Shown here piece by piece: positions 9,178-18,454 of a stretch of 64,000 nucleotides of DNA. Position numbers and translations under genes: made by a program. How positions within the stretch are numbered: position 1 is the stretch's first letter; each line of letters starts with the position of its first letter. The stretch covers positions 248,001 to 312,000 of the forward strand of contig NZ_VDGH01000002.1 of NCBI RefSeq assembly GCF_006861795.1. The letters are read 5' to 3'. Origin of the DNA: Psychrobacillus lasiicapitis (GTDB lineage: Bacteria; Bacillota; Bacilli; Bacillales_A; Planococcaceae). Under the pieces are notes generated by a model. The model did no database searches and was not told where the DNA came from. It was given only the letters and a program-made list of their open reading frames with translations.

Positions 9178-10719
9178 GTGGGAGAAACAAAAGGGTATAA
9201 TGAACGATTAGAACAAAAGCTAACATCTATTTACGCAGGTGGTCACGAGAAATATCATGAAAAAATGAAACAACAAAATAAATTATTTGTACGAGATCGT
9301 TTAAAATTACTTTTCGATAATGGAGAATACGTGGAAGATGGTCGATTTGCGAATGTAGAAGCGGGAGACCTACCAGCAGACGGGGTTGTAACGGCGACTG
9401 GTAAAGTAAATGGACAAACTGTTTGTGTAATGGCCAATGATTCTACTGTAAAGGCGGGTTCATGGGGATCTCGCACAGTTGAAAAAATTATCCGTATACA
9501 GGAAATAGCTGAAAAGAATAGAGTGCCATTATTATACTTGGTAGACTCCGCTGGTGCTCGTATTACCGATCAGCTAGATATGTTTCCAAACCGTCGAGGT
9601 GCAGGTAGAATATTCCACAACCAAGTAAGACTTTCAGGATTCATACCACAAATTTGCTTATTATTCGGTCCATCCGCAGCAGGTGGAGCATATATTCCGG
9701 CTTTTTGTGATATCGTCTTTATGGTAGAGGGTAATGCGTCCATGTATTTAGGTTCACCTCGAATGGCAGAAAAAGTGATTGGTGAAAAAGTGACATTGGA
9801 GGAAATGGGTGGTGCGAGAATGCACTGTACAGTTAGTGGGGTTGGGGATGTACTTGTAACTTCCGAAGAAGAGGCAATTTCTGAAGCTAAGCGATACCTA
9901 AGTTTCTTCCCAGCTAACTATACAAAAAAGCCTGAAAAAGTAGAAACAAGAGCGATTAAAGAAGGAAGAACACTAGAAGCGATTATTCCAGAAAACCAAA
10001 ATGCACCGTTTGATATGTATGAAGCAATTGAAGCAATTATAGACGAAGGCTCATTCTTTGATGTGAAAAAACTTTTTGCGCCAGAGCTAATTACAGGGTT
10101 TGCTCGTATTGAAGGACAGGCTGTTGGAATACTTGCTAACCAACCGAAAGCAAAGGGTGGGGTACTCTTTGTTGATTCAGCAGATAAGGCAGCAAAATTC
10201 ATCTCGCTTTGTGATGCTTTCTCGATTCCGTTAGTATTTTTAGCGGATGTACCAGGATTTATGATTGGAACGAAGGTGGAAAGAGCTGGAATTATTAGAC
10301 ATGGAGCTAAGTTGATTGCTGCGATGAGTTCTGCAACGGTGCCAAAAATCTCTGTTATTGTCCGTAAAGCATACGGAGCGGGATTATACGCGATGGCTGG
10401 CCCAGCGTTTGAACCGGATGTATGTATAGCACTACCAACGGCTCAAATCGCCGTTATGGGTCCAGAAGCTGCTGTAAATGCGGTTTATTCCAATAAAATT
10501 GAAGCTATTGAAGATCCAAAGGAAAGACTAAAGTTTGTACAAGAAAAGCATGCGGAATACAAAGAGGAAATTGATATTTACAAATTAGCTTCCGAGATGA
10601 TTATCGATGAAATTGTTGCACCAAGTGATTTACGCCGAGAGCTTGCCGATCGACTTCGTTATTACGAAGACAAAGAAATTGCGCCTGCACCTCGAAAACA
10701 CCCAGTGCTTCCTGTATAA
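9178..10719 (+). CDS. Acyl-CoA carboxylase beta / methylmalonyl-CoA carboxyltransferase subunit
   Basis: A 513-residue protein with two carboxyltransferase (crotonase-like) halves, N-terminal about 25-265 and C-terminal about 270-510. Motifs include DSAGARI, GPSAAGGAYIPAF, DVPGFMIGT and RKAYGAG. It matches propionyl-CoA carboxylase beta and 12S transcarboxylase/methylmalonyl-CoA decarboxylase alpha in length; sequence alone does not separate these. It moves a carboxyl group between biotin on the adjacent carrier and an acyl-CoA, most likely propionyl-/methylmalonyl-CoA. Start is GTG at 9178 with AAGGGGGT upstream. No membrane decarboxylase subunits are seen, which argues against a sodium-pump decarboxylase. 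Confidence 0.9.
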   Translation: MGETKGYNERLEQKLTSIYAGGHEKYHEKMKQQNKLFVRDRLKLLFDNGEYVEDGRFANVEAGDLPADGVVTATGKVNGQTVCVMANDSTVKAGSWGSRTVEKIIRIQEIAEKNRVPLLYLVDSAGARITDQLDMFPNRRGAGRIFHNQVRLSGFIPQICLLFGPSAAGGAYIPAFCDIVFMVEGNASMYLGSPRMAEKVIGEKVTLEEMGGARMHCTVSGVGDVLVTSEEEAISEAKRYLSFFPANYTKKPEKVETRAIKEGRTLEAIIPENQNAPFDMYEAIEAIIDEGSFFDVKKLFAPELITGFARIEGQAVGILANQPKAKGGVLFVDSADKAAKFISLCDAFSIPLVFLADVPGFMIGTKVERAGIIRHGAKLIAAMSSATVPKISVIVRKAYGAGLYAMAGPAFEPDVCIALPTAQIAVMGPEAAVNAVYSNKIEAIEDPKERLKFVQEKHAEYKEEIDIYKLASEMIIDEIVAPSDLRRELADRLRYYEDKEIAPAPRKHPVLPV

Positions 10720-10726
10720 TATCTTT

Positions 10727-10757
10727 GAAAAGGTCTACCATCTCGGTAGACCTTTTT
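10727..10757 (+). terminator. Rho-independent terminator after the carboxyltransferase gene
   Basis: AAAAGGTCTACC-atctc-GGTAGACCTTTTT, a perfect stem with a T tract, directly after the stop. Confidence 0.92.
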
Positions 10758-10798
10758 ATAAGATAGTAAATATAAACTATTTTCATTCAGTATCTATC

Positions 10799-10991
10799 CA
10801 GCGCCTTCTTGTGCACAGCTCGTCGCAAACAAAATCGCTTGTGTGAACTGGGGTGCTACCTCTTTAGCCCGCACGATATGGCGGAATTTATAGACCAGGC
10901 ACGTTCCCATTTGCCTGTCGGTATGCAGGATATCCAGTCGTTGCGACACTATATCGCGTATTTAGACTGTATTCCTCTAACTAATAAGCTG
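10799..10991 (+). repeat. Family B intergenic repeat, copy 3
   Basis: Left end AGCGCCTTCTTGTGCACAGC, internal CCCGCACGATATGGCGG, right end TTTAGACTGTATTCC. It matches the reverse complement of the copy at 25.36-25.56 kb over most of its length. It ends against the ribosome-binding site of panE (GAGGTGAT at 10991), so it abuts the gene. Confidence 0.75.
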
Positions 10992-11002
10992 AGGTGATTT
11001 AT

Positions 11003-11893
11003 ATGAATATAGGAATAATAGGGGCCGGATCTATCGGCCTGTTATTTGGATCCTATTTAGCAGAAGCAAAGCATAACATTACATTTTTAGTTCGAGATCC
11101 TAATACGCCAACTAAGTTATACATAGAAAAAAGCAATATTGGACAGCAGTTAATCCCTTGCAAGCTCGTATATAGCATGGACAAGCTAGATGAAATGGAC
11201 TTAATCATCATTGCGGTGAAATATCATCATTTGCATTCTTTAAAGGATGGATTAGATGCGTTGCCAAAGGATATACCTCTTTTATTTTTGCAAAATGGGT
11301 TACTCCAACTTTCGTTTGCTGCTGATTTAAAGCAAGATACTATATTGGTTGGCTCTGTTTTACATGGAGCAATGAAAAAGAATGCCCAAACGGTTCAACA
11401 TTTAGGGATAGGAGTTACAACGATTGGTATGTGGAAGGGTGAATGGGAAAGAGTGGGGGAGTTATTCTTTCATCATAACGAGCATTTTCCCGTGGAATTC
11501 TCCTCCGAAATAGAAGACGTATTATTTAAAAAAGCAATGCTAAATAGTTTGATCAATCCCTTAACGACGATTGCATGTGTGCCAAACGGAGCACTTGTAC
11601 AAAACTTAACGTATAAAACGATTGCTAAAAATATATACGATGAATTGATGGAAGTGTTTGTTGAGTGGAAAAATCGTCTCTTATGGGATGAAGTAGTTAC
11701 GCTTTGTACAAATACACAATATAATCACTCATCGATGTTAAAAGATTATGAGAATGGTCGCTTGATGGAACTTGATACAATTGTTGGTGCAATTCTAGCG
11801 GAAGCGAGTAAAAGAAATAAGAAATTACCGATATTGCATACATTCTATTTACTACTAAAGGAAAAGAATAAAGTAGGTGAAAGACATCTTTAA
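11003..11893 (+). CDS. panE: 2-dehydropantoate 2-reductase
   Basis: A 296-residue ketopantoate reductase, B. subtilis YlbQ type. It reduces 2-dehydropantoate to pantoate with NADPH in pantothenate synthesis. The Rossmann motif GIIGAGSIGLLFG is at residues 4-16, and AVKYHH (with the conserved Lys) follows around residue 75. The ATG at 11003 has GAGGTGAT 5-6 nt upstream; the GTG at 10994 lies within that site. It overlaps the DUF3397 gene by 17 nt, so the two are coupled. Confidence 0.9.
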   Translation: MNIGIIGAGSIGLLFGSYLAEAKHNITFLVRDPNTPTKLYIEKSNIGQQLIPCKLVYSMDKLDEMDLIIIAVKYHHLHSLKDGLDALPKDIPLLFLQNGLLQLSFAADLKQDTILVGSVLHGAMKKNAQTVQHLGIGVTTIGMWKGEWERVGELFFHHNEHFPVEFSSEIEDVLFKKAMLNSLINPLTTIACVPNGALVQNLTYKTIAKNIYDELMEVFVEWKNRLLWDEVVTLCTNTQYNHSSMLKDYENGRLMELDTIVGAILAEASKRNKKLPILHTFYLLLKEKNKVGERHL

Positions 11894-12266
11894 TACGATT
11901 GTTTCGTTTTTTATATTGTTTCCGATCGTGCTATTTATTTTGACGTTTATCGTCTCTAAATACATATTACACAAACGAAAAAAATCCATCGGGATTGCGG
12001 CGGATATAACCACGTTTCTATTGTTTTTCTCGGTTACACATGTTTTTTCGGTCATTTTCTCTAAGAATATTGGCTTTGAATTAGTCATCTGTTCCTTGAT
12101 ATTTGCAACTGTTCTGACGTTTTTGGATTGGCGATCAAAGCGTGAAATTGAAGTGGGGCCACTACTTCGAAAAATTTGGAGATTGTTATTTATATTACTT
12201 TGTCTTTTTTATGTGTTTCTTTGGTTATTCGGAGTTATCCGATATGTATTAAGTTATATAAGCTAA
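11877..12266 (+). CDS. DUF3397 family membrane protein
   Basis: A 129-residue protein with about four membrane segments (roughly residues 8-30, 42-62, 67-86 and 101-124) separated by short basic loops (HKRKK, DWRSKRE). By position after panE and before bshC, and by size and topology, it fits the DUF3397 family of Bacilli. No function is known. The start is a GTG overlapping the end of panE, which suggests translational coupling. Confidence 0.75.
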   Translation: MKDIFNTIVSFFILFPIVLFILTFIVSKYILHKRKKSIGIAADITTFLLFFSVTHVFSVIFSKNIGFELVICSLIFATVLTFLDWRSKREIEVGPLLRKIWRLLFILLCLFYVFLWLFGVIRYVLSYIS

Positions 12267-12430
12267 TAATTTTCCACGCCTTCTTCTGTAATGATATACT
12301 CAAACAAGAATTTGTCTTAATTCAGGTAGATCGAAAAAGATTGTTGGATTAGGATAATAACCGGCGGCTTATATCTTTTTTATTGAAAAGCAACGGCGGG
12401 GTGAAATTGATAATTAGAGGTGGAAAAATC

Positions 12431-14047
12431 GTGCGATTAGAGCAATACACACAACCATTCGCGACCCTTTTTTATAAGAAATATTTAGAGGATGCAACTA
12501 GTTTATCTTCTTTTTTTCATTATGAATGGAATCAAGAGGCGCTTAATAGAAGACTTCAAGAAACTGATTTTAGCAAAACCAAAAGAATGGAACTTGTAGA
12601 AGTATTGACGACTTATATGCGGAAGTTTGGTCTTTCAGAAAAAAGTAGTCAACATTTAGAAGAGTTAAAAGACAACGGGGTTGTTGTAATTGGAGGACAG
12701 CAGGCTGGTATATTAACAGGACCGATGTATTCTATCCATAAGGCGATATCAGTTATTACATTAGCAAAACAGCAAAGGGAAAAACTTGGAGTTCCTGTCA
12801 TTCCTGTTTTTTGGATTGCTGGAGAAGATCATGATATTGACGAGATTAACCATGTTTACATAGAAAGAAGTAGAAAGCTTCAAAAATTTGTATATCCTGA
12901 AAAATCAAGAATAAAGAAAATAGCATCAGAAACAACATTTGATAAACCTTTAATGGATCGGTATTTGACTGAAATTTTTCAAAGTTTACCGGAAACGTTG
13001 TACACTAAAGAGCTTTTTTCTAAAGTGATGGCTCACTTAGAAGATAACGAAACGTATACAGAATTCTTTGCAGCGCTTATGAATGATCTTTTTCATGAAG
13101 AAGGATTACTATTAATAGATGCTGCTTATGAACCATTTAGAAAGCTAGAAAGCGAATATTTTCAACTGTTTGTGAAGAATGCTTCGGAGCTTGCGAAAAT
13201 CGTCTTTGAAAAAGAAAGTGAATTTGAGAAATGCGGCTTTGGTACGCCAATCCAAACGAAGGATTCAGCTGCGCATTTATTTTATGTGGAAGCTGGAGAA
13301 CGATATTTATTAGAAAGAAAAGAGGGAGTATTCATCAACGAAGCAAAAGGGCTATCCTTTACAGAAGATGAGTTGATGAATATCGCGAAGAATCATCCTG
13401 AAAGACTAAGTAATAATGTGGTAACACGACCAATTATGCAAGAGATGGTATTCCCAGTATTGAGCTTTATCGGAGGTCCGGGGGAAATCGCCTATTGGGG
13501 AACATTGAAAACGGCATTTGAGCTATTTCATATGAAAATGCCAGTCATTATGCCAAGACTAAGTGTCACTGTTGCTAATGCTAAAACACAAACATTACTT
13601 GATAAATTTTCATTCACGATCCAAGATGTATGGAATGGAGCAGTGGAAGAGGCGAAACTCCAGTACATTAACAATCATCGGAATGAGCAAATTCCTCAGT
13701 TGATTGAAACGATGAGACTAGATCTTGCTGCTAAGTATGAGAAGTTAGAGGAGCTCTTACAAAAAGATAATCTTAAACTAAGTCCATTAGTTCAAAAAAA
13801 TTTACAGTATCATGAGAGACAATTTACATTTATCGAACATGCAATAGATGACACACTTCTTGGGAAGTTAGATGCTTCTATTCATCGCTATGATAGAATT
13901 ATAATGGATCTAATCCCAAATGGAGGACTACAAGAGAGAACCTATTCCCCACTTCAATTATTAAATGAGCTAGGACCAAGCTTTATAAAAGAGCTTTTAC
14001 AGCTTCCTTACGAGTTTAATGGGAAACATCAAGTAGTATATATATAA
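12431..14047 (+). CDS. bshC: Bacillithiol biosynthesis cysteine-adding enzyme BshC
   Basis: With the GTG start at 12431 the protein has 538 residues, matching B. subtilis BshC (YllA, 539). BshC adds cysteine to glucosaminyl-malate, the last step of bacillithiol synthesis. Recognised segments are GGQQAGILTGPMYS, PVFWIAGEDHDIDEINH and RPIMQEMVFPVLSF, and a C-terminal coiled-coil region lies around 420-490. The start is chosen because AGAGGTGG lies 7 nt upstream; the frame stays open 48 nt further but without a comparable site. It sits just upstream of mraZ, as in Bacillus. Confidence 0.92.
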   Translation: MRLEQYTQPFATLFYKKYLEDATSLSSFFHYEWNQEALNRRLQETDFSKTKRMELVEVLTTYMRKFGLSEKSSQHLEELKDNGVVVIGGQQAGILTGPMYSIHKAISVITLAKQQREKLGVPVIPVFWIAGEDHDIDEINHVYIERSRKLQKFVYPEKSRIKKIASETTFDKPLMDRYLTEIFQSLPETLYTKELFSKVMAHLEDNETYTEFFAALMNDLFHEEGLLLIDAAYEPFRKLESEYFQLFVKNASELAKIVFEKESEFEKCGFGTPIQTKDSAAHLFYVEAGERYLLERKEGVFINEAKGLSFTEDELMNIAKNHPERLSNNVVTRPIMQEMVFPVLSFIGGPGEIAYWGTLKTAFELFHMKMPVIMPRLSVTVANAKTQTLLDKFSFTIQDVWNGAVEEAKLQYINNHRNEQIPQLIETMRLDLAAKYEKLEELLQKDNLKLSPLVQKNLQYHERQFTFIEHAIDDTLLGKLDASIHRYDRIIMDLIPNGGLQERTYSPLQLLNELGPSFIKELLQLPYEFNGKHQVVYI

Positions 14048-14053
14048 AAAATA

Positions 14054-14083
14054 CAGGCCCTCACAGTTTATGTGGGGGCTTTT
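14054..14083 (+). terminator. Probable terminator after bshC
   Basis: AGGCCCTCACA-gttta-TGTGGGGGCTTTT, stem with a G-U pair and short T tract. Confidence 0.75.
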
Positions 14084-14176
14084 GTGTGTTGAAAAATATA
14101 GCTTTTTAGCACTATTTTTGTCTCAACAAGTACTATTTACGCATTTTGAAAAATTAAATGCTCATTTTTAAAAAAA

Positions 14177-14206
14177 TGGGTGGAGGAAAGTGGGGGGATG
14201 TGGTAT
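14177..14206 (+). promoter_or_regulatory. Putative MraZ operator: TGG repeats at 10-bp pitch
   Basis: TGGAG (14181), TGGGG (14191) and TGGTA (14201) lie exactly 10 bp apart about 30-50 bp before mraZ, with an extra TGGGT at 14177. MraZ proteins bind tandem TGGG-type boxes at their own promoter, so this is a likely autoregulatory site. Confidence 0.6.
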
Positions 14207-14234
14207 GTTAATGACATAAAGTGGGGTGAGTAGC

Positions 14235-14666
14235 ATGTTCATGGGCGAATATCAACATAACGTTGATGCGAAAGGACGGTTAATAATACCTTCTAAATTT
14301 CGTGAACACTTAGAAGACTGTTTTGTTTTAACACGTGGTCTTGATAATTGTTTATTTGGTTATCCTATGAATGAATGGCGAAAACTCGAAGAAAAGTTAA
14401 AGGAACTTCCCGTAACGAAAAAAGATGCACGAGCATTTACTCGGTTTTTCTTTTCAGGTGCCACTGAAGTTGAAATCGATAAAACAGGACGCATAAATAT
14501 TCCAAGTAATCTTCGTAACTATGCAAAGATGGACAAGGAATGTATCGTGTTAGGTGTTTCTAATCGCCTAGAAATTTGGGCGAAAGATGCATGGGAAAAT
14601 TACTTTGAAGAATCTGAGGATTCCTTTAATGATATTGCGGAAAATATGATTGGCTTCGATATCTAA
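14235..14666 (+). CDS. mraZ: Transcriptional regulator MraZ
   Basis: A 143-residue protein, identical in length to B. subtilis MraZ, with two AbrB-like MraZ half domains: [19 protein letters not shown] at the N-terminus and [15 protein letters not shown] around residue 80. MraZ is a DNA-binding regulator at the head of the division/cell-wall cluster. The start at 14235 (ATGTTCATG) is favoured by the family start; a GTG three codons earlier lies in the ribosome-binding region GTGGGGTGAG. Confidence 0.95.
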   Translation: MFMGEYQHNVDAKGRLIIPSKFREHLEDCFVLTRGLDNCLFGYPMNEWRKLEEKLKELPVTKKDARAFTRFFFSGATEVEIDKTGRINIPSNLRNYAKMDKECIVLGVSNRLEIWAKDAWENYFEESEDSFNDIAENMIGFDI

Positions 14667-14706
14667 CTTTATTTAGCAGGGGAGATTACCACTGCATGAA
14701 GTTAGA

Positions 14707-14783
14707 GCCTCAGGGGAATGTCACAGATTTTTTTTAGAGGGATACCTGTATTTCGCAGGTCTAAGCTCGAAAAAAAATGAGGC
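14707..14783 (+). other. Extended hairpin in the mraZ-rsmH leader
   Basis: The 165-nt gap between mraZ and rsmH folds on paper into one long hairpin: GCCTC (14707-14711) with GAGGC (14779-14783), ATTTTTTTT (14727-14735) with AAAAAAAAT (14770-14778), GAG with CTC, and ACCTG (14744) with CAGGT (14756) around a 7-nt loop. It could be an RNA processing or regulatory structure; function unknown. Confidence 0.6.
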
Positions 14784-14831
14784 AAATACCCCAGGCGAAT
14801 TTGATCAATAGGAGAAAAAGGAGGGAAAGGC

Positions 14832-15782
14832 TTGTTTCATCACACAACAGTATTATTAAAAGAAACGGTAGATGGACTTGCCGTTCGTCCAGATGGTATT
14901 TATGTGGACTGTACATTAGGTGGCGCGGGTCACAGTGAGTACCTAGTGAAACAACTAAATACACATGGTAAGTTAATTTGTTTCGATCAAGATATGACTG
15001 CAATTGAAAATGCAAAAGTAAAGCTTGCACCATATTTAGAAAAGGTGACTTTTGTACATGCGAATTTCCGCCATTTGAAAAACGAGCTAGCGAACATTGG
15101 AATTGAAAAAGTAGATGGCATTTTATATGACCTTGGGGTATCATCACCGCAACTCGATACACCAGAACGTGGTTTCAGCTATAACTATGATGCTCCCCTT
15201 GATATGCGCATGGATCAAACGAGCGAATTGACTGCTTACCATGTTGTAAATGAGTGGGCATACGAAAAGCTAGTAAAAATCTTTTTCCGATATGGAGAAG
15301 AGAAGTTTTCGAAACAAATTGCACGCAAAATTGAACAGGCACGAGAGTCTGCTCCAATTGAGACCACTTTCCAATTAGTAGAATTAATAAAAGCAGGAAT
15401 TCCAGCTGCGGCAAGACGCACGGGTGGGCACCCGGCTAAACGAATTTTTCAAGCCATCAGAATAGCTGTAAATGATGAGTTGGGAGCAGCAGAGGATTCT
15501 CTAGAGGATGCTATTCAACTTATCAATGTAGGTGGAAGAATTAGTGTAATTACATTTCATTCGCTAGAAGACAGATTAGCGAAAACAATTTTTAAAGAAG
15601 CTTCAACGTTACCAGATTTACCACCAAACTTGCCGATAATTCCAGCAGGGATGGAGCCAATGTTAAAACTAGTAACAAGAAAACCGATATTGCCTTCAGC
15701 CGAAGAACTAGAAGTGAACAATCGATCTCGATCCGCTAAGCTACGAATTGTGGAAAAACTAATAGAAAAAGGGAGTGTCTAA
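14832..15782 (+). CDS. rsmH: 16S rRNA (cytosine(1402)-N(4))-methyltransferase RsmH
   Basis: A 316-residue enzyme (formerly MraW) that N4-methylates C1402 of 16S rRNA with SAM. The SAM-binding motif DCTLGGAGH is at residues 26-34, and [25 protein letters not shown] and [12 protein letters not shown] follow in family order. The start is TTG at 14832 behind a strong AAGGAGGG. ftsL begins directly after its stop codon. Confidence 0.96.
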   Translation: MFHHTTVLLKETVDGLAVRPDGIYVDCTLGGAGHSEYLVKQLNTHGKLICFDQDMTAIENAKVKLAPYLEKVTFVHANFRHLKNELANIGIEKVDGILYDLGVSSPQLDTPERGFSYNYDAPLDMRMDQTSELTAYHVVNEWAYEKLVKIFFRYGEEKFSKQIARKIEQARESAPIETTFQLVELIKAGIPAAARRTGGHPAKRIFQAIRIAVNDELGAAEDSLEDAIQLINVGGRISVITFHSLEDRLAKTIFKEASTLPDLPPNLPIIPAGMEPMLKLVTRKPILPSAEELEVNNRSRSAKLRIVEKLIEKGSV

Positions 15783-16154
15783 ATGGCTTTACGTAACCAT
15801 CATCATTCAGAAACATACATAAGTCGTCCTTCTATTCCAGAACAACCACAAATACAAAAAACGGTAAAGAGGCATAGAAAGTTATTATCAAAAGGCGAGA
15901 AAATATTACTCATTTGTCTGCTTTCTGTTGTAACGTTACTCGCTGTCATGATTATTCAAACGCAAACGGCCGTTCGTTCTACAACTACGGACATTTCTCA
16001 AATCGAAAAACAAATCGATACTACTTCAAAAGAAAATACAGATTTGTCCATACAAGTAAGCGAATTATCTACCTATGATCGCATTTGGAAAAAGGCGGAG
16101 GAGCTCGGGTTGAAACTGAATGAGCAAAACGTGAAGGTAGTACCAGGACAATGA
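15783..16154 (+). CDS. ftsL: Cell division protein FtsL
   Basis: A 123-residue bitopic protein: a basic cytoplasmic tail of about 38 residues, one membrane segment (ILLICLLSVVTLLAVMII, about 40-58) and an extracytoplasmic coiled coil (about 65-115). This is the architecture of FtsL, a divisome component that acts with DivIC, DivIB and PBP2B. It starts immediately after rsmH, with AAAGGGAGTG upstream, and its stop overlaps the pbpB start (ATGA). Confidence 0.9.
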   Translation: MALRNHHHSETYISRPSIPEQPQIQKTVKRHRKLLSKGEKILLICLLSVVTLLAVMIIQTQTAVRSTTTDISQIEKQIDTTSKENTDLSIQVSELSTYDRIWKKAEELGLKLNEQNVKVVPGQ

Positions 16155-18358
16155 ATAAAAAATTTCGTTTTCAATGGGGAGCCTTTCTTATGTTTTTACT
16201 ATATGGAGGGCTCTTTTTTCTATTATTGGGTAGATTCATGTATATTCAAGCCACTGGAGTAGCTGAAGGACAAGTGTTATCAGCAAAAGCAGATTCAAAG
16301 TACAATAGAGAGCAAGTTTTACAGGCAAGTAGAGGAAAAATTATCGACCGTAATGGGGAAGTGATTGTCCAAGATACGCTAAGCTATAAGATGGTTGCGG
16401 TTATTAGCCCAAAAGCTACAGAAAATAGCAAAGCTCCTCGACATGTAATAGATCCGGAAAAGACGGCGCAAGTATTATCGCAATATATTGATATGACAGA
16501 AGAAGAAATAGTAGCCTTATTGAAAAAAAATATAGAGAATGAGAAATATCAAGTAGAATTTGGTAAAGCCGGTAGAGACATTAGTCATAAAAAAATGAAT
16601 GAGATAAAAGCTCATAATCTACCCGGTATTATCTTTTCACAAGATTTGAAAAGATTATATCCTAACGGGCAATTTGCTTCTCATTTAATAGGTTTTGCAT
16701 TAAAAGAGGAAAATGAAGATGGTGAAGCAGAAACAAAAGGTAAAATGGGCCTTGAGTATATATATGACAAAGCGCTAACAGGTACCCCAGGAAAAGTAGA
16801 ATTTAAAAGTGATACCAAAGGCTTTTTACTTCCAAATGCAGAAAAAATGGTGACGGAACCGAAGAATGGTCAAGATATTTATTTGACCATCGATAAAACG
16901 ATTCAAAACTTTTTAGAAGATGCACTGAATAATGCAGAGGAAAAATATAATCCTGAAAAAATGACGGCCATTGTGGCGAATGCCAAAACAGGAGAAATTC
17001 TTGCTATGTCTCAAAGACCTACCTTTGAGCCAAATACCCGAGATGGGTTGTCAACGAATTGGCTAAATGAAGCCACTGAACAAACAATTGAACCGGGCTC
17101 CACGATGAAAATTTTCACATTAGCTTCTGCAATTGAAGAGGGCGTATGGAATCCAAATGATCATTTTAAATCTGGTTCCTATACATTATTTGGTGATACT
17201 ATTCGAGATCATAATAATGGACAGGGATGGGGTTCAATTACATTTTTAGAAGGGTTTCAACGATCTTCCAACGTATCAATGGCATATTTACTAAATCGTA
17301 TGGGCGATGAAGTATTTATTGACTATATTCATCGTTTTGGTTTCGGAGAGAAAACGGGCATTGATCTTCCAAATGAAGCTACAGGAACAGTTCTGGATAC
17401 TTATCCATTAAACAGAGTAACTACGACATATGGTCAAGGTACAACTGTAACCCCTATTCAAATGATTCAAGGAATGACTGCCATAACAAATAACGGAAAA
17501 ATGATGCAACCATATGTGATTGATAAAATTGTTGACCCTAATACCGGTGAAGTATTAAGCAATCATAAGCCAACCGAAAAAAAATCACCGATTTCAGCAG
17601 AAACAGCTGAAAAAGTGAAAGAAATTTTAGCAAGTACAGTTACATCTGAATATGGGACCGCAAAGCGTTTTAAGTTAGATGAATATACAACGGCAGGAAA
17701 AACTGGAACGGCACAAATCGCAAAACCTGGTGGAGGTTACTATTGGGGGCGGGAAGTATTCCTGTATTCCTTCTTAGGAATGGCACCTGTAGAAGATCCC
17801 CAACTCATCGTATATGTGACTGTGCATAAACCGCATTTAGAGTTAACGGAGTCTGGCTCTCAACCAGTTGCGGAAGTATTTAATACAGTAACAGAAAAAA
17901 GTCTGAAATACTTAAACGTTCAACCTGAAAATCTGGAGCTTGCTAGTCCGATTGAAATGCCAAACGTAGTCGGTAAAAATATTATTGAAAGTCAAAGTAT
18001 GCTAGAGTCACAAGGTTTGAAAACTGTTATAATTGGTCAGGCAGAAAATGTAATAGAGCAGTATCCGTCTGCTGGCACTTCTATTATTTCAAGTGGCACG
18101 GTGTTTATCAAAGGACAAGGAGAAATCCAGTTACCAAATTTTACAGGTTGGTCAAAGCGGAATTTAATGATATATAAATCATTAGCGAATATTCCTATTG
18201 AAATTAATGGAGAAGGCTTTGTAACAGAGCAAAGTTTGACAGCTGGTTCTATTGTATCCAGCGAAACGCCTGTTGTAGTCAAGCTAGCGACACCTGAAGA
18301 AGTAACAGAAAATGCTCCTTTGGAAGAGGAAATAGTGGAAGAACTACCCCAGGATTAA
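16151..18358 (+). CDS. pbpB: Penicillin-binding protein 2B, septal transpeptidase
   Basis: A 735-residue class B PBP with a membrane anchor (about 12-31), a dimerisation domain, a transpeptidase domain and two C-terminal PASTA repeats (starting near MPNVVGKN and LPNFTGWS). Catalytic motifs: STMK with Ser317 and Lys320, S372-S-N374, and KTG 517-519. PBP2B makes septal peptidoglycan in complex with FtsW, FtsL and DivIB. The tail after the second PASTA is acidic. Second copy of a class B PBP (spoVD) follows, as in Bacillus. Confidence 0.94.
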   Translation: MNKKFRFQWGAFLMFLLYGGLFFLLLGRFMYIQATGVAEGQVLSAKADSKYNREQVLQASRGKIIDRNGEVIVQDTLSYKMVAVISPKATENSKAPRHVIDPEKTAQVLSQYIDMTEEEIVALLKKNIENEKYQVEFGKAGRDISHKKMNEIKAHNLPGIIFSQDLKRLYPNGQFASHLIGFALKEENEDGEAETKGKMGLEYIYDKALTGTPGKVEFKSDTKGFLLPNAEKMVTEPKNGQDIYLTIDKTIQNFLEDALNNAEEKYNPEKMTAIVANAKTGEILAMSQRPTFEPNTRDGLSTNWLNEATEQTIEPGSTMKIFTLASAIEEGVWNPNDHFKSGSYTLFGDTIRDHNNGQGWGSITFLEGFQRSSNVSMAYLLNRMGDEVFIDYIHRFGFGEKTGIDLPNEATGTVLDTYPLNRVTTTYGQGTTVTPIQMIQGMTAITNNGKMMQPYVIDKIVDPNTGEVLSNHKPTEKKSPISAETAEKVKEILASTVTSEYGTAKRFKLDEYTTAGKTGTAQIAKPGGGYYWGREVFLYSFLGMAPVEDPQLIVYVTVHKPHLELTESGSQPVAEVFNTVTEKSLKYLNVQPENLELASPIEMPNVVGKNIIESQSMLESQGLKTVIIGQAENVIEQYPSAGTSIISSGTVFIKGQGEIQLPNFTGWSKRNLMIYKSLANIPIEINGEGFVTEQSLTAGSIVSSETPVVVKLATPEEVTENAPLEEEIVEELPQD

Positions 18359-18378
18359 GAGTTATATGAAGAGAAATA

Positions 18379-18407
18379 GAATAGTTATTGTCATTTTCTC
18401 ATACCTT
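18379..18407 (+). promoter_or_regulatory. Possible sigma-E promoter for spoVD
   Basis: GAATAGTT (18379-18386), 13-bp spacer and CATACCTT (18400-18407) resemble sigma-E -35 and -10 elements. spoVD is sigma-E-dependent in B. subtilis, so the placement fits. Confidence 0.35.
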
Positions 18408-18454
18408 ATCTAAAACGAGTAAAAGGAGAAAGTGGCATTTCTAAACTAAAGCAA

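Noticed and set aside
8689-10719. Sodium-pumping methylmalonyl-CoA decarboxylase operon
   Set aside because: No membrane beta, gamma or delta subunit genes accompany the carrier and carboxyltransferase.
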